From assembly GCA_002840275.1 (NCBI GenBank), contig PHAB01000002.1, positions 186,001 through 250,000 on the forward strand: DNA of 64,000 nucleotides, read 5' to 3'. Both the position numbers and the translations under genes were made by a program. The notes beneath the pieces are model-generated. The model saw only the letters and a list, made by a program, of their open reading frames with translations, had not been told where the DNA came from and searched no databases. Shown here one piece after another: positions 21,291 through 29,297 of this stretch (position 1 is its first letter; every line of letters starts with the position of its first letter). This DNA is from Firmicutes bacterium HGW-Firmicutes-14. Its GTDB lineage: Bacteria > Bacillota > Thermincolia > Thermincolales > UBA2595.

Positions 21291-21905
21291 TTGAAAAAAG
21301 ACAAGGGTTCTAAAGGTAAGAAACTTTTTGTCAAGAAAGCAGATGACAGGCTGTCGGAAGACTCACCGGCTAAAAGTAAGGGGACCCCTGATGAAGGGGT
21401 TCCTAGTATGGCGGAAAAGAAAAAGCCGGAAAAATCCGCTGCACCTGATAAACCGGACAAGCTTCCGGAAAAACCGGATCACCTTCCCGAAAAGCCGGCC
21501 AGAAAGAATACGGTGGAATCAGACCCCTGGCAGCAGGCGTTTGCCGATGATAATACAATTTTGATTAAAAGGACGGTAAGGTCCGGCCAATGTATTCAGT
21601 TTGACGGGAACGTAGTCGTTATGGGAGATGTCAACCCCGGTTCGGAGATCATTGCAGCAGGCAATGTCGTGGTTATGGGGGCTTTGCGCGGAGTAGTCCA
21701 CGCCGGAGCCACAGGCAGGGAAGATGCAACAGTTTCGGCATTCAAGCTTCAGCCTACCCAGCTGCGGATTGCCAATCATATTACCAGGGCTCCCGATGGC
21801 GATTATGTAGCGCCGGAACACCCTGAAATAGCCAGAATAAAAGACGGTGTAGTGGTAATCGAGACTTATCAGATGGGACAGGACAGGCAATCTAAAATAG
21901 GTTAA
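21291..21905 (+). CDS. minC: Septum-site protein MinC with atypical N terminus
   Basis: Division inhibitor that blocks Z-ring assembly away from mid-cell, 204 residues. Residues from about 88 onward form the right-handed beta-helix MinC C domain that binds MinD (VRSGQCIQFDGNVVVMGDV, then GNVVVMGALRGVVHAGA). The first ~83 residues are not the usual globular MinC_N domain but a Lys/Asp/Pro-rich, probably disordered stretch with repeated KPDKLPEKPDHLPEKP. So the family's FtsZ-antagonising domain appears missing or replaced. The start is TTG 21291 with AGGGGGAGA upstream. minD follows after 27 bases. Family assignment is firm; activity of the altered N terminus is unknown. Confidence 0.9.
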   Translation: MKKDKGSKGKKLFVKKADDRLSEDSPAKSKGTPDEGVPSMAEKKKPEKSAAPDKPDKLPEKPDHLPEKPARKNTVESDPWQQAFADDNTILIKRTVRSGQCIQFDGNVVVMGDVNPGSEIIAAGNVVVMGALRGVVHAGATGREDATVSAFKLQPTQLRIANHITRAPDGDYVAPEHPEIARIKDGVVVIETYQMGQDRQSKIG

Positions 21906-21932
21906 AGTATTAACAAAAGAGGAGGACAAAAT

Positions 21933-22727
21933 ATGGGTGAAGTCATTGTAATTACCTCTGGAAAAGGAGGGGTTGGGAAAACCACCACTACCGCTAATAT
22001 AGGGACGGGCCTGGCAGCGCTGGGCCACAAGGTTGTTTTGGTGGATACCGATATAGGCCTGCGCAACCTGGACGTAGTTCTGGGACTTGAAAACAGGATA
22101 GTTTATGACATCGTTGACGTTACCCACGGAAACTGCCGGATGAAGCAGGCCCTTATTAAGGACAAGCGTTTCGAAGGCCTGCACCTGCTGCCAGCAGCCC
22201 AGACTAAGGATAAAACAGCGGTTACCCCCGACCAGATGCGTGAACTCTGTGACAACCTCAAAAAAGAGTTTGATTATGTAATAATTGACTGCCCTGCCGG
22301 GATAGAACAGGGTTTTAAAAATGCCATAGCCGGCGCTGAGAGGGCTGTTGTCGTCACAACCCCGGAAGTCTCGGCAGTAAGGGACGCCGACAGGATTATC
22401 GGGCTTTTGGAAGCTGCAGAACTTCGTGAACCAAAACTCATCATAAACAGGCTGAGACCCCTCATGGTCAAAAGAGGCGATATGATGAGCATTGATGACA
22501 TTATCGATATCCTTGCCGTTGACCTCTTGGGGGTTGTCCCGGAAGATGAATTAATTGTCGTGACAACCAATAAAGGAGAACCTGCCGTTTTGGACGGCAA
22601 TTGCCGTGCAGGACAGGCGTACAGGAACATGGCCCGGAGGATTGCAGGTGAAGATGTACCGTTAATGGACCTTGAAGCCAATGATGGTTTTGTCAGCAAA
22701 CTAAAGAAACTGATCGGTTTTAAATAA
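21933..22727 (+). CDS. minD: Septum-site ATPase MinD
   Basis: ParA/MinD-type ATPase that binds membranes when loaded with ATP and recruits MinC. The product is 264 residues. The deviant Walker A GKGGVGKTTT is at residues 10-19, switch I DTDIGLRNLD near residue 38, and Walker B VIIDCPAG near residue 117. The C-terminal amphipathic membrane-targeting helix is present (FVSKLKKLIGFK). ATG 21933 follows AGAGGAGGAC. Middle gene of minCDE. Confidence 0.98.
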   Translation: MGEVIVITSGKGGVGKTTTTANIGTGLAALGHKVVLVDTDIGLRNLDVVLGLENRIVYDIVDVTHGNCRMKQALIKDKRFEGLHLLPAAQTKDKTAVTPDQMRELCDNLKKEFDYVIIDCPAGIEQGFKNAIAGAERAVVVTTPEVSAVRDADRIIGLLEAAELREPKLIINRLRPLMVKRGDMMSIDDIIDILAVDLLGVVPEDELIVVTTNKGEPAVLDGNCRAGQAYRNMARRIAGEDVPLMDLEANDGFVSKLKKLIGFK

Positions 22728-22755
22728 TACGGGTTGATGAGAGGGGGAACGGGAC

Positions 22756-23043
22756 TTGTTGGATTTTTTACTTAGAGTGTTTGGAAAAGACAGTGGCTCA
22801 AGCAGAAACGTGGCCAAGGAAAGGCTGCGCTTGGTGCTGGTTCATGACAGGGCGGATGTATCTCCCCAGTTGCTTGATGATTTGAAAGAGGATTTAATTA
22901 AAGTAATTTCTAATTATATGGAAATTGATGAAAAAGCGCTGGAAGTAAACCTTGATACCTCGGACAAGACGGTGGCGCTGGTTGCCAATATTCCTGTTCT
23001 GAGGATGAAACGGACCGGTAAAAGAGCAGAAAAAATTGGGTAA
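22756..23043 (+). CDS. minE: Cell division topological specificity factor MinE
   Basis: Stimulates MinD ATPase and keeps MinC/MinD off mid-cell. The product is 95 residues, typical. The amphipathic N terminus (MLDFLLRVFGK) and anti-MinCD helix region (NVAKERLRLVLVHDRA) are followed by the dimerising beta domain. Start TTG 22756 with GAGGGGGAAC upstream. The stop codon lies inside the stem of the following terminator. Its presence means an oscillating MinCDE system rather than the DivIVA-only arrangement of Bacillus. Confidence 0.95.
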   Translation: MLDFLLRVFGKDSGSSRNVAKERLRLVLVHDRADVSPQLLDDLKEDLIKVISNYMEIDEKALEVNLDTSDKTVALVANIPVLRMKRTGKRAEKIG

Positions 23044-23057
23044 TACCCAATTTTTTT
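23031..23057 (+). terminator. Intrinsic terminator overlapping the minE stop
   Basis: A perfect 11-bp stem (23031-23041 with 23045-23055, core ATTGGGT) on a 3-base loop, continuing in T's. The minE stop lies in the stem and loop. Confidence 0.88.
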
Positions 23058-23077
23058 GCTTTTACTGAGGGGTGGAA

Positions 23078-23107
23078 TTGAGACGGCCGGTGTTATATAA
23101 TTATAAT
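23078..23107 (+). promoter_or_regulatory. Candidate promoter of rodA
   Basis: TTGAGA (23078-23083), an 18-base spacer and TATAAT (23102-23107), in a very AT-rich stretch that holds other possible -10 boxes. Confidence 0.5.
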
Positions 23108-23160
23108 ATATTTTTATAATTGAAACAGATTTTATAATTGTAAGGAGAAGGCCGGTAAGT

Positions 23161-24300
23161 ATGTTGATTGAACGAAGATTGATAAAAAATTTTGATTTCA
23201 CCCTTTTGGTCATAACAGTGCTCATTGTTGTTTTCGGTCTTGTTATTTTAAGCAGTGCAACCCATGCGACCATGGCCAGGGGGGATGATCCGTATGCTTT
23301 TGTCAAAAAACAGGGCCTTTCTTTTTTCCTTGGCCTGGTGGCTATTGCCCTGCTGCTCAAAATTGATTACTCATGGTTTACCAAATATGCCAAATTGATA
23401 TATGGGGTAAATATCCTGCTTCTCCTTGCCGTGAAAGTTATCGGCCAGGAACAGCACGGGGCCCAATCATGGATATCAATAGGGTCTTTTAACCTTCAGC
23501 CCTCGGAATTTGCCAAAATAGCCATGGTTATCACATTTGCCGTCTACCTGGCCGGACGGGAGGGAAAACTGTCCCGGTTCAGAGACCTGATTCCAACCTT
23601 TGTTTTTTTCGGGCTGCCCATGGGACTGATAATAATGCAGCCAGACCTGGGTACCGCCCTGGTTTTTATCGGCATCTATTTTGGAATGCTGTTTGTTGCC
23701 GGGGCAAGGCCTACCCATCTTATCATCCTGATTCTGACAGGCGCCCTGCTGGTGGGGGGAATTCTCACTGCACAGCTGGCCTTCGGGCTGGAAAAACCGC
23801 TGAAACCATACCAGCTTGACCGGCTGACCATCTTTACAGACCCTTATAAAGACCCGCGCGGTGCGGGCTACCATGTTATCCAGTCATTGGTTTCCCTGGG
23901 TTCCGGAGGGTTGTGGGGCAAAGGCCTTTACCAGGGGACCCAGACCAGGCTGAATTTCCTGCCTGAACAGAAAAATGACTTTATTTTTTCTGTCGTGGGT
24001 GAGGAACTCGGCTTTTTAGGGGTATCGGCCCTGCTGCTGCTTTTCTATCTTTTCGTATACCGGGGGATCGTCATAGCCATGAGGTCCAAGGATATGCTCG
24101 GCGCCCTCCTGGCTACCGGAATAGTGTCGATAATAGTGTTCCACCTGTTGGTTAATGTGGGAATGGCTGCTGGAATTATGCCTATAACCGGCATACCTCT
24201 GCCTTTTTTCAGCTACGGGGGAAGTTCTATGCTGGCCAATATGCTCGGTGTAGGGATTCTGCTGAATGTTTACATGAGGAGACAGGTTTTGACGTTCTAG
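23161..24300 (+). CDS. rodA: Peptidoglycan glycosyltransferase RodA
   Basis: SEDS-family polymerase that extends glycan strands from lipid II and works with PBP2. The product is 379 residues with about ten transmembrane helices. Family motifs: GAQSWISIGSFNLQPSEFAK near residue 105, the DRLTIFTDPYKDPRGAGYH loop with the catalytic-type Asp near residue 225, and the C-terminal PLPFFSYGGSSM. RodA rather than FtsW or SpoVE is inferred from the mre-PBP2-min neighbourhood. ATG 23161 follows AAGGAGAAGG. Confidence 0.93.
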   Translation: MLIERRLIKNFDFTLLVITVLIVVFGLVILSSATHATMARGDDPYAFVKKQGLSFFLGLVAIALLLKIDYSWFTKYAKLIYGVNILLLLAVKVIGQEQHGAQSWISIGSFNLQPSEFAKIAMVITFAVYLAGREGKLSRFRDLIPTFVFFGLPMGLIIMQPDLGTALVFIGIYFGMLFVAGARPTHLIILILTGALLVGGILTAQLAFGLEKPLKPYQLDRLTIFTDPYKDPRGAGYHVIQSLVSLGSGGLWGKGLYQGTQTRLNFLPEQKNDFIFSVVGEELGFLGVSALLLLFYLFVYRGIVIAMRSKDMLGALLATGIVSIIVFHLLVNVGMAAGIMPITGIPLPFFSYGGSSMLANMLGVGILLNVYMRRQVLTF

Positions 24301-24316
24301 AATAATATGATATAAT
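24289..24316 (+). promoter_or_regulatory. Candidate promoter of the HExxH-protein gene
   Basis: TTGACG (24289-24294), a 16-base spacer and TATAAT (24311-24316). It overlaps the end of rodA. Confidence 0.75.
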
Positions 24317-24350
24317 ATAGAAAAGTTATACATCTGAGGATGTGAACGAA

Positions 24351-24767
24351 ATGGTCGGTGGGGTTAAACTTGGTGCAGCTCAATATATGAGCAGGACCAT
24401 GGAGAAAAATGACCCTGTCTTAAGGGCCAGAAAACGGATGGGACTGGAGACCTGTGAAACTTGTGAGAGCAGGAAGTACCGGGATGTTTCCAACGACCCG
24501 GCGGTATCGTTCAAAACTCCTGCCCGTGTATCTCCCGAGGCATCGGCGTCAGCAGTGGCTGCCCATGAATCCCAGCATGTGCGCCATGAACAGGCTGAAG
24601 CCCTGGAAAAGGGAAGAAAAATTGTGGCTCAGCATGTGCAGTTTTCCTCAGATATCTGTCCTGAATGTGGACGGGCTTACATATCCGGGGGCAAGACAAC
24701 CACAGTGACCAAACCTGAATCTTCACCTGAACCGGGCAAAGGACAATATTTAGACAAGTATGTATAA
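24351..24767 (+). CDS. Small HExxH-containing protein with two CxxC pairs
   Basis: A 138-residue protein of no certain family. The middle carries AAHESQHVRHEQ, an HExxH motif like that of zinc metallopeptidases, around residues 72-83. One CETCESRKY pair precedes it and a CPECGRAYISGG pair follows, both able to bind a metal. The segment KYRDVSNDPAVSFKTP is also distinctive. It is similar in style to the SprA-related putative metallopeptidases, but this is resemblance only. There is no signal peptide or membrane segment. ATG 24351 is preferred over GTG 24342, which lies only two bases from the GAGG site. It has its own promoter and terminator, so it is monocistronic. Confidence 0.65.
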   Translation: MVGGVKLGAAQYMSRTMEKNDPVLRARKRMGLETCETCESRKYRDVSNDPAVSFKTPARVSPEASASAVAAHESQHVRHEQAEALEKGRKIVAQHVQFSSDICPECGRAYISGGKTTTVTKPESSPEPGKGQYLDKYV

Positions 24768-24770
24768 CGG

Positions 24771-24802
24771 AGCTGACTCTAAAAAAATGAGCCAGCTTTT
24801 TC
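24771..24802 (+). terminator. Intrinsic terminator after the HExxH-protein gene
   Basis: AGCTGACTC (24771-24779) pairs with GAGCCAGCT (24789-24797, one mismatch), followed by TTTTCT. Confidence 0.78.
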
Positions 24803-24942
24803 TGTTAGGTTTTTCTTGCCTGATAACATCTTTGGCTTGTCATACTTTCCCCCTTTCCCCAATATACATAGTTAAGAAACATAGTTGTCCCAGTGCCGGA
24901 GGTTACCTGCTTCCAAAAAATGAAGGTTCGGGGGGAAAGCGG

Positions 24943-25701
24943 ATGAAGATTAATATCGGGCAGAAAAATAATGAGGATAAACACGACCTGGATTACCTGT
25001 ACGAAAACTATCGCCCCACAAAAGGTCCGGTAGTGGATAAAACGGTTTTTTACAGGAGGAGGCTTAAAGAATATAAGTGGCTGATCCAGATAGCCGTTTC
25101 ATTTATGATTTTTTTGTTGGTCTTTGGGCTGTTCAAACTAAACATACCTTTTACCGGTTCACTGAAAAGCGGGTTAAGATATCTTTTCACCACGGAAACA
25201 GATGTGGCGCCGGTATTTTACAAGGCAGTCAGGGTAGCTACCCAGTTAGGAAACCTGGAATGGCCGGTAATTGAAGATGTATCCCCGCCGGCAAAAACGG
25301 CTGCCAGCAAGGCAGAGCCTGATTCTCTGGTGTCCCTGCCGGTTTCAGGCCGGGTAATTCTCCAATATGGCTGGGTAGAGTACCCCGGAGAAGATGTGCA
25401 GGTGTTCCATGAAGGGGTAGATATAGCAGTTTCTGAAGGGACGGAAGTTAAAGCTGCCGCTGGCGGGACGGTGACCACCGGGGAAAATGCCCGGCATGGG
25501 AAATATGTCATGGTAAAAAACGCCTCCGGAAAAATGATGAGATATGCAGGGCTGTCAGAAGTCCTTGTAGAGAACGAACAGGTTGTAAAGGAAGGGGATG
25601 TTCTGGGGAAAACCGGGCAGCCGGACGACCGGGAGCCCCACCTGCACTTTGAAGTCATAGTTGACGGTCAACCGGCAGACCCGGTCCAGACTCTGAAATG
25701 A
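24943..25701 (+). CDS. spoIVFA: SpoIVFA-like M23-domain protein
   Basis: A 252-residue membrane protein: cytoplasmic N terminus (about 45 residues), one transmembrane helix (about residues 47-65), a linker, and a C-terminal LytM/M23 domain with HEGVDIA near residue 156 and HLHFEVIVDG near residue 235. In Bacillus, SpoIVFA tethers and inhibits the SpoIVFB protease in the outer forespore membrane. The overlap with the M50 protease gene (ATGA) supports that role here. ATG 24943 has GGGGGAAAG upstream; the longer frame runs through a terminator and is rejected. Some zinc ligands seem kept, so residual hydrolase activity cannot be ruled out. Confidence 0.85.
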   Translation: MKINIGQKNNEDKHDLDYLYENYRPTKGPVVDKTVFYRRRLKEYKWLIQIAVSFMIFLLVFGLFKLNIPFTGSLKSGLRYLFTTETDVAPVFYKAVRVATQLGNLEWPVIEDVSPPAKTAASKAEPDSLVSLPVSGRVILQYGWVEYPGEDVQVFHEGVDIAVSEGTEVKAAAGGTVTTGENARHGKYVMVKNASGKMMRYAGLSEVLVENEQVVKEGDVLGKTGQPDDREPHLHFEVIVDGQPADPVQTLK

Positions 25702-26582
25702 GGCTTCTGACAGTATTTGGCGTTGAACTGCGGCTCAACGTGTTTTTTCTGCTGCTCATTTTCCTCTACTGGTACCTTGGCCAGTTGGTACAGGCTCTGA
25801 TAGTATTTTGTGTGGTATTCCTCCATGAAATGGGACATGTTGTGGCAGCGGCCGGATACGGTATCAAAGTGAAGGAAGTTGAACTGCTGCCTTTTGGCGG
25901 GGTGGCAAGGATAGAGGGTAACATTGAGATTGAACCGGCGGTTGAAACTTATGTGGCCATTGCAGGCCCGCTTACCAACTGTTTCCTGGCCCTCCTCGGT
26001 TATGTGCTCAAATGCTCAGGCATCGGAGACCCGCAGTGGCTTCCTTTTTTTATCCGCTGCAATCTTCTTCTGGGGGCCTTCAACCTTTTACCTGCCATGC
26101 CATTGGACGGCGGTCGTGTCTTCCGGGCCTTCACCTCCCTGCACATCGGGGTCAAGAGGGCCACTGAACGGGCTGCAGAGGTCTCTAAATACCTGGGTAT
26201 GGTCATGGCTGGAATCGGGGTATGGTCCCTGGGGTCAGGCCGGGGTTTAAGCCCGGGGTTTTTGATAATTGCAGTTTTTTTGATATATTCGGCGGTAAAG
26301 GAGAAAGGGACAGCCATGTACATTTTTATGAAATTTCTTGCCCGAAAAAAGGAAGAACTGTTCAGGGAGGGGGCACTGCTGTCCCGTCAGGTGGTTGCCC
26401 TTGAGACAATACACTTAAAAGATGTGGTGAAGTACTTTGTGCCAAAGAAATATCACTTGGTAGTAGTAGTGGGCAGGGACCAGAAGATTAAAGGGACTCT
26501 GACAGAGGGAGAGGTAATCGAAGAAATGCTTGCCCGGGGTCCTGAGGTTCCTGTGGGAGTCCTGGCCGGCCGGAAAAAATAA
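25698..26582 (+). CDS. spoIVFB: SpoIVFB-like M50 site-2 protease
   Basis: Intramembrane zinc protease that in spore formers cleaves pro-sigma-K in the mother cell. The product is 294 residues. The zinc motif HEMGH is near residue 49 and the third ligand is in NLLPAMPLDGGRV near residue 131. Several transmembrane helices and a C-terminal cytoplasmic CBS-like portion follow. It overlaps spoIVFA by four bases, so the two are translationally coupled. sigK itself is not in the window. Confidence 0.93.
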   Translation: MRLLTVFGVELRLNVFFLLLIFLYWYLGQLVQALIVFCVVFLHEMGHVVAAAGYGIKVKEVELLPFGGVARIEGNIEIEPAVETYVAIAGPLTNCFLALLGYVLKCSGIGDPQWLPFFIRCNLLLGAFNLLPAMPLDGGRVFRAFTSLHIGVKRATERAAEVSKYLGMVMAGIGVWSLGSGRGLSPGFLIIAVFLIYSAVKEKGTAMYIFMKFLARKKEELFREGALLSRQVVALETIHLKDVVKYFVPKKYHLVVVVGRDQKIKGTLTEGEVIEEMLARGPEVPVGVLAGRKK

Positions 26583-26607
26583 GAGGATTTTTTATGACTT
26601 TGTAGAA

Positions 26608-26635
26608 TTGAATAATACCATCCTTTGGGTATAAT
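26608..26635 (+). promoter_or_regulatory. Candidate promoter of the radical SAM operon
   Basis: TTGAAT (26608-26613), a 16-base spacer and TATAAT (26630-26635). GGGTATAATAA is repeated 20 bases downstream, so a second start is possible. Confidence 0.6.
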
Positions 26636-26711
26636 AACAGATGTGGGTATAATAAGATCATTAACAATAAGACGAGTAACAATGAGAACGACTGGGAGGA
26701 AACGGGCTAAG

Positions 26712-28571
26712 ATGAGACAGTTTATAGAGAACAGGATTTTGCCCAAAGTGATTAAACCTGCCCGCTACCAGGGCAATGAACTGAATTCGGTGCATAAGGA
26801 CTGGGACACGGTTTCAGTCAGGATTGCCTTTGCGTTTCCTGATGTATATGAGATAGGCATGTCCCACCTGGGACTCCGGATATTGTATCACACTGTGAAT
26901 TCAAGGGAAGACACCCTGATGGAGAGGGTGTTCGCCCCATGGGTCGATATGGAGGAAAAGCTAAGGGAGAACCGGCTGTCCCTGTTTTCTCTTGAATCTT
27001 ACAGGCCCATAATTGACTTTGATGTGGTGGCCTTTACGCTTCAATATGAAATGAGCTTTACCAATGTATTAAATATGCTTGACCTTGCGGGTATACCCTT
27101 AAGGGCGGCTGAACGTGATGATAGGTGGCCTCTTGTCCTGGCGGGAGGGCCAACGGCATATAACCCCGAGCCAATTGCCCCTTTTATTGATGTGTTTCTT
27201 ATAGGCGAAGGGGAAGAAGGCATACATGACATAATAGATATAATCAAAACCCACAAGGGTTTTTCCAGCGTCGCCGGAAAAAGGGGTTTACTGAAAGAGC
27301 TTGCCGGGATCCCCGGGGTATATGTACCGGGTTTCTATGATTTTGGTTACCACTCCGACGGGACCATCAAAGAGGTGGTCCCCAATGTGTCTTTCACCCC
27401 TGCTAAAATAACTAAAAGGATCGTACAAGACCTGGACAGGACGGACTTTCCCACAAAACCTATTGTACCTTACATGGAGATTGTCCATGACCGGATTATG
27501 CTGGAGGTGCTCCGCGGGTGCAGCAGGGGGTGCCGGTTCTGCCAGGCCGGCATGATTTACCGGCCTGTTAGGGAGAAACACCCCGAGACTATCCTGCAAC
27601 AGGCCGGGGAACAGGTAAGGAACACGGGATATGATGAGATATCCCTGACTTCACTAAGTACCAGTGATTATTCGTGTGTCCGGGGCATTATTGAATCATT
27701 AATGGACAGGTACGGCGGGCAGGGAATCGGGGTTTCCCTGCCTTCACTGAGGGCTGATTCTTTTTCCGTGGACTTGGCCAAACAGGTCCAGAGGGTTAGA
27801 AAGACAACCCTTACCTTTGCGCCGGAAGCAGGTACTCAGAGGCTGAGAGATGTTATTAACAAGGGAGTCACGGAGAATGACCTCCTGGGAGCGGTGGAAG
27901 GTGCATTTAAAGCCGGATGGACTTCTGTGAAACTGTATTTCATGATTGGACTGCCCACTGAGACCAATGAGGACCTGGACGGTATAGCAGCCCTGGCCCA
28001 CAGGGTGGTAGCCCTGGGCCGGGATATCCTGGGCAGCCGGGCAGGCCGGCTGAAGGTAACAGTAAGTGCATCGTCTTTTGTGCCGAAAGCCCATACACCC
28101 TTTCAATGGGTGGGCCAGGACAGCATGGAGACACTGCTGGAAAAACAGCAGTACCTTGCCGGAAAACTTAAGAACAGGCGAATTACTTTTAACTGGCACG
28201 ATGCTCGCCTGAGTTTTATTGAGGCTGTATTTGCCCGGGGAGGACGCAGGGTTGCTGAAATCCTTGAAAAAGCATGGGAATTGGGCTGCCGGTTTGACAG
28301 CTGGACTGACCGGTTTCAGTTTGAGACATGGCTGCAGGCCTTCCGGGAAACAGGGACAGACCCCTGGTTTTATGCGAACAGGCCTTTCGGCATGGAGGAA
28401 ACCCTTCCGTGGAGCCACATTGATACGGGTGTAACCCATGAATTCCTGGTATCAGAATATAATAATGCTTTTACCGGAAAGACTACAGGGGATTGCAGGT
28501 TTGGGGAATGTACAGTCTGCGGGGTGTGCCAGAATCTTCCTGCCGGCCTTGATATAAAGGGGGTGGGGTAA
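26712..28571 (+). CDS. TIGR03960-family B12-binding-type radical SAM protein
   Basis: A 619-residue radical SAM protein of the TIGR03960 type. An N-terminal cobalamin-binding-like fold (IAFAFPDVYEIGMSHLGLRI) precedes the radical SAM core with the iron-sulfur motif CSRGCRFC near residue 270. The C terminus has a Cys cluster (CRFGECTVCGVC). Members occur next to TIGR03936 proteins and rng in many Clostridia, suggesting an RNA- or ribosome-modification role, not proven. ATG 26712 is used because it matches family starts (MRQFIENRILPKV); GGAGGA is 11 bases upstream. ATG 26682 is an alternative. Confidence 0.9.
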   Translation: MRQFIENRILPKVIKPARYQGNELNSVHKDWDTVSVRIAFAFPDVYEIGMSHLGLRILYHTVNSREDTLMERVFAPWVDMEEKLRENRLSLFSLESYRPIIDFDVVAFTLQYEMSFTNVLNMLDLAGIPLRAAERDDRWPLVLAGGPTAYNPEPIAPFIDVFLIGEGEEGIHDIIDIIKTHKGFSSVAGKRGLLKELAGIPGVYVPGFYDFGYHSDGTIKEVVPNVSFTPAKITKRIVQDLDRTDFPTKPIVPYMEIVHDRIMLEVLRGCSRGCRFCQAGMIYRPVREKHPETILQQAGEQVRNTGYDEISLTSLSTSDYSCVRGIIESLMDRYGGQGIGVSLPSLRADSFSVDLAKQVQRVRKTTLTFAPEAGTQRLRDVINKGVTENDLLGAVEGAFKAGWTSVKLYFMIGLPTETNEDLDGIAALAHRVVALGRDILGSRAGRLKVTVSASSFVPKAHTPFQWVGQDSMETLLEKQQYLAGKLKNRRITFNWHDARLSFIEAVFARGGRRVAEILEKAWELGCRFDSWTDRFQFETWLQAFRETGTDPWFYANRPFGMEETLPWSHIDTGVTHEFLVSEYNNAFTGKTTGDCRFGECTVCGVCQNLPAGLDIKGVG

Positions 28572-29291
28572 ATGGCGCGGGTCAGAATAGAATTTGCCAA
28601 AGGTGACCCGGTCAGGTTCCTGTCCCACCTGGATCTGATGAAGGCGTTTGAACGGGCTATCCGCAGGGCTCAAATCCCCATAGCCTTCTCGGAAGGGTTT
28701 AACCCCCATCCCAGGATGAATTTTGCCTCGGCCCTGGCAGTGGGAGTGACCAGCGAAAAGGAGTACCTGGATATTGACCTGAAGAACGATATGGAGCTTA
28801 AAGAATTGGCCGCCCGGCTGGACAAAGCCTTGCCGCCGGGAATAGTCATGAAATCGGTGCGGTCAGTCCCGGATAAGGCGCCTCCGCTGATGGCTGTGGT
28901 CAACCGGGCAGAATACGTTGTTACTGCCGAACTGGAGGGACTCCTGGATACCGGTGAAATGAAAAGAAAGATAACGGATTTCATGGACCGTTCTGAGGTG
29001 AATATCACCAAAAGAACCAAAAAAGGCCCCAGGCAAAAAAATATCCGTCCCGGAATCCTTAAGTTTGAGGCAGATATTTTTGACACCAAGATAGATTTTT
29101 TTATCTCGACAGTAACCGGGAATGAAGGTAATGTCAGGCCTGAGGAGGTTATCTGCGCTTTTGTGGGCAGCACAGGCCTGCCTGTTGATTGTGAAACCCT
29201 GTATATAAAACGCATAGCATTGTACGTGGATGAAGGCGGAGAAATGCTGGACCCCATGGATTACTACACTATATCCGGCAGTAGGAGGTGA
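28572..29291 (+). CDS. TIGR03936-family radical SAM-associated protein
   Basis: A 239-residue protein of the DUF2344/TIGR03936 family, always found with or fused to the preceding radical SAM type. The N terminus RIEFAKGDPVRFLSHLDL and the segment SEGFNPHPRMNFASALAVG are the family signature. The ATG directly follows the upstream stop, so the pair is coupled. Function unknown; the partnership suggests joint action on one substrate. Confidence 0.92.
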   Translation: MARVRIEFAKGDPVRFLSHLDLMKAFERAIRRAQIPIAFSEGFNPHPRMNFASALAVGVTSEKEYLDIDLKNDMELKELAARLDKALPPGIVMKSVRSVPDKAPPLMAVVNRAEYVVTAELEGLLDTGEMKRKITDFMDRSEVNITKRTKKGPRQKNIRPGILKFEADIFDTKIDFFISTVTGNEGNVRPEEVICAFVGSTGLPVDCETLYIKRIALYVDEGGEMLDPMDYYTISGSRR

Positions 29292-29297
29292 AACTGA

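Noticed and set aside
22274-22699. 141-codon minus-strand frame within minD
   Set aside because: Shadow frame; minD is unmistakable on the + strand.
24760-24942. N-terminal extension of the SpoIVFA-like protein
   Set aside because: It would translate through an intrinsic terminator; ATG 24943 has a good site and matches SpoIVFA size.
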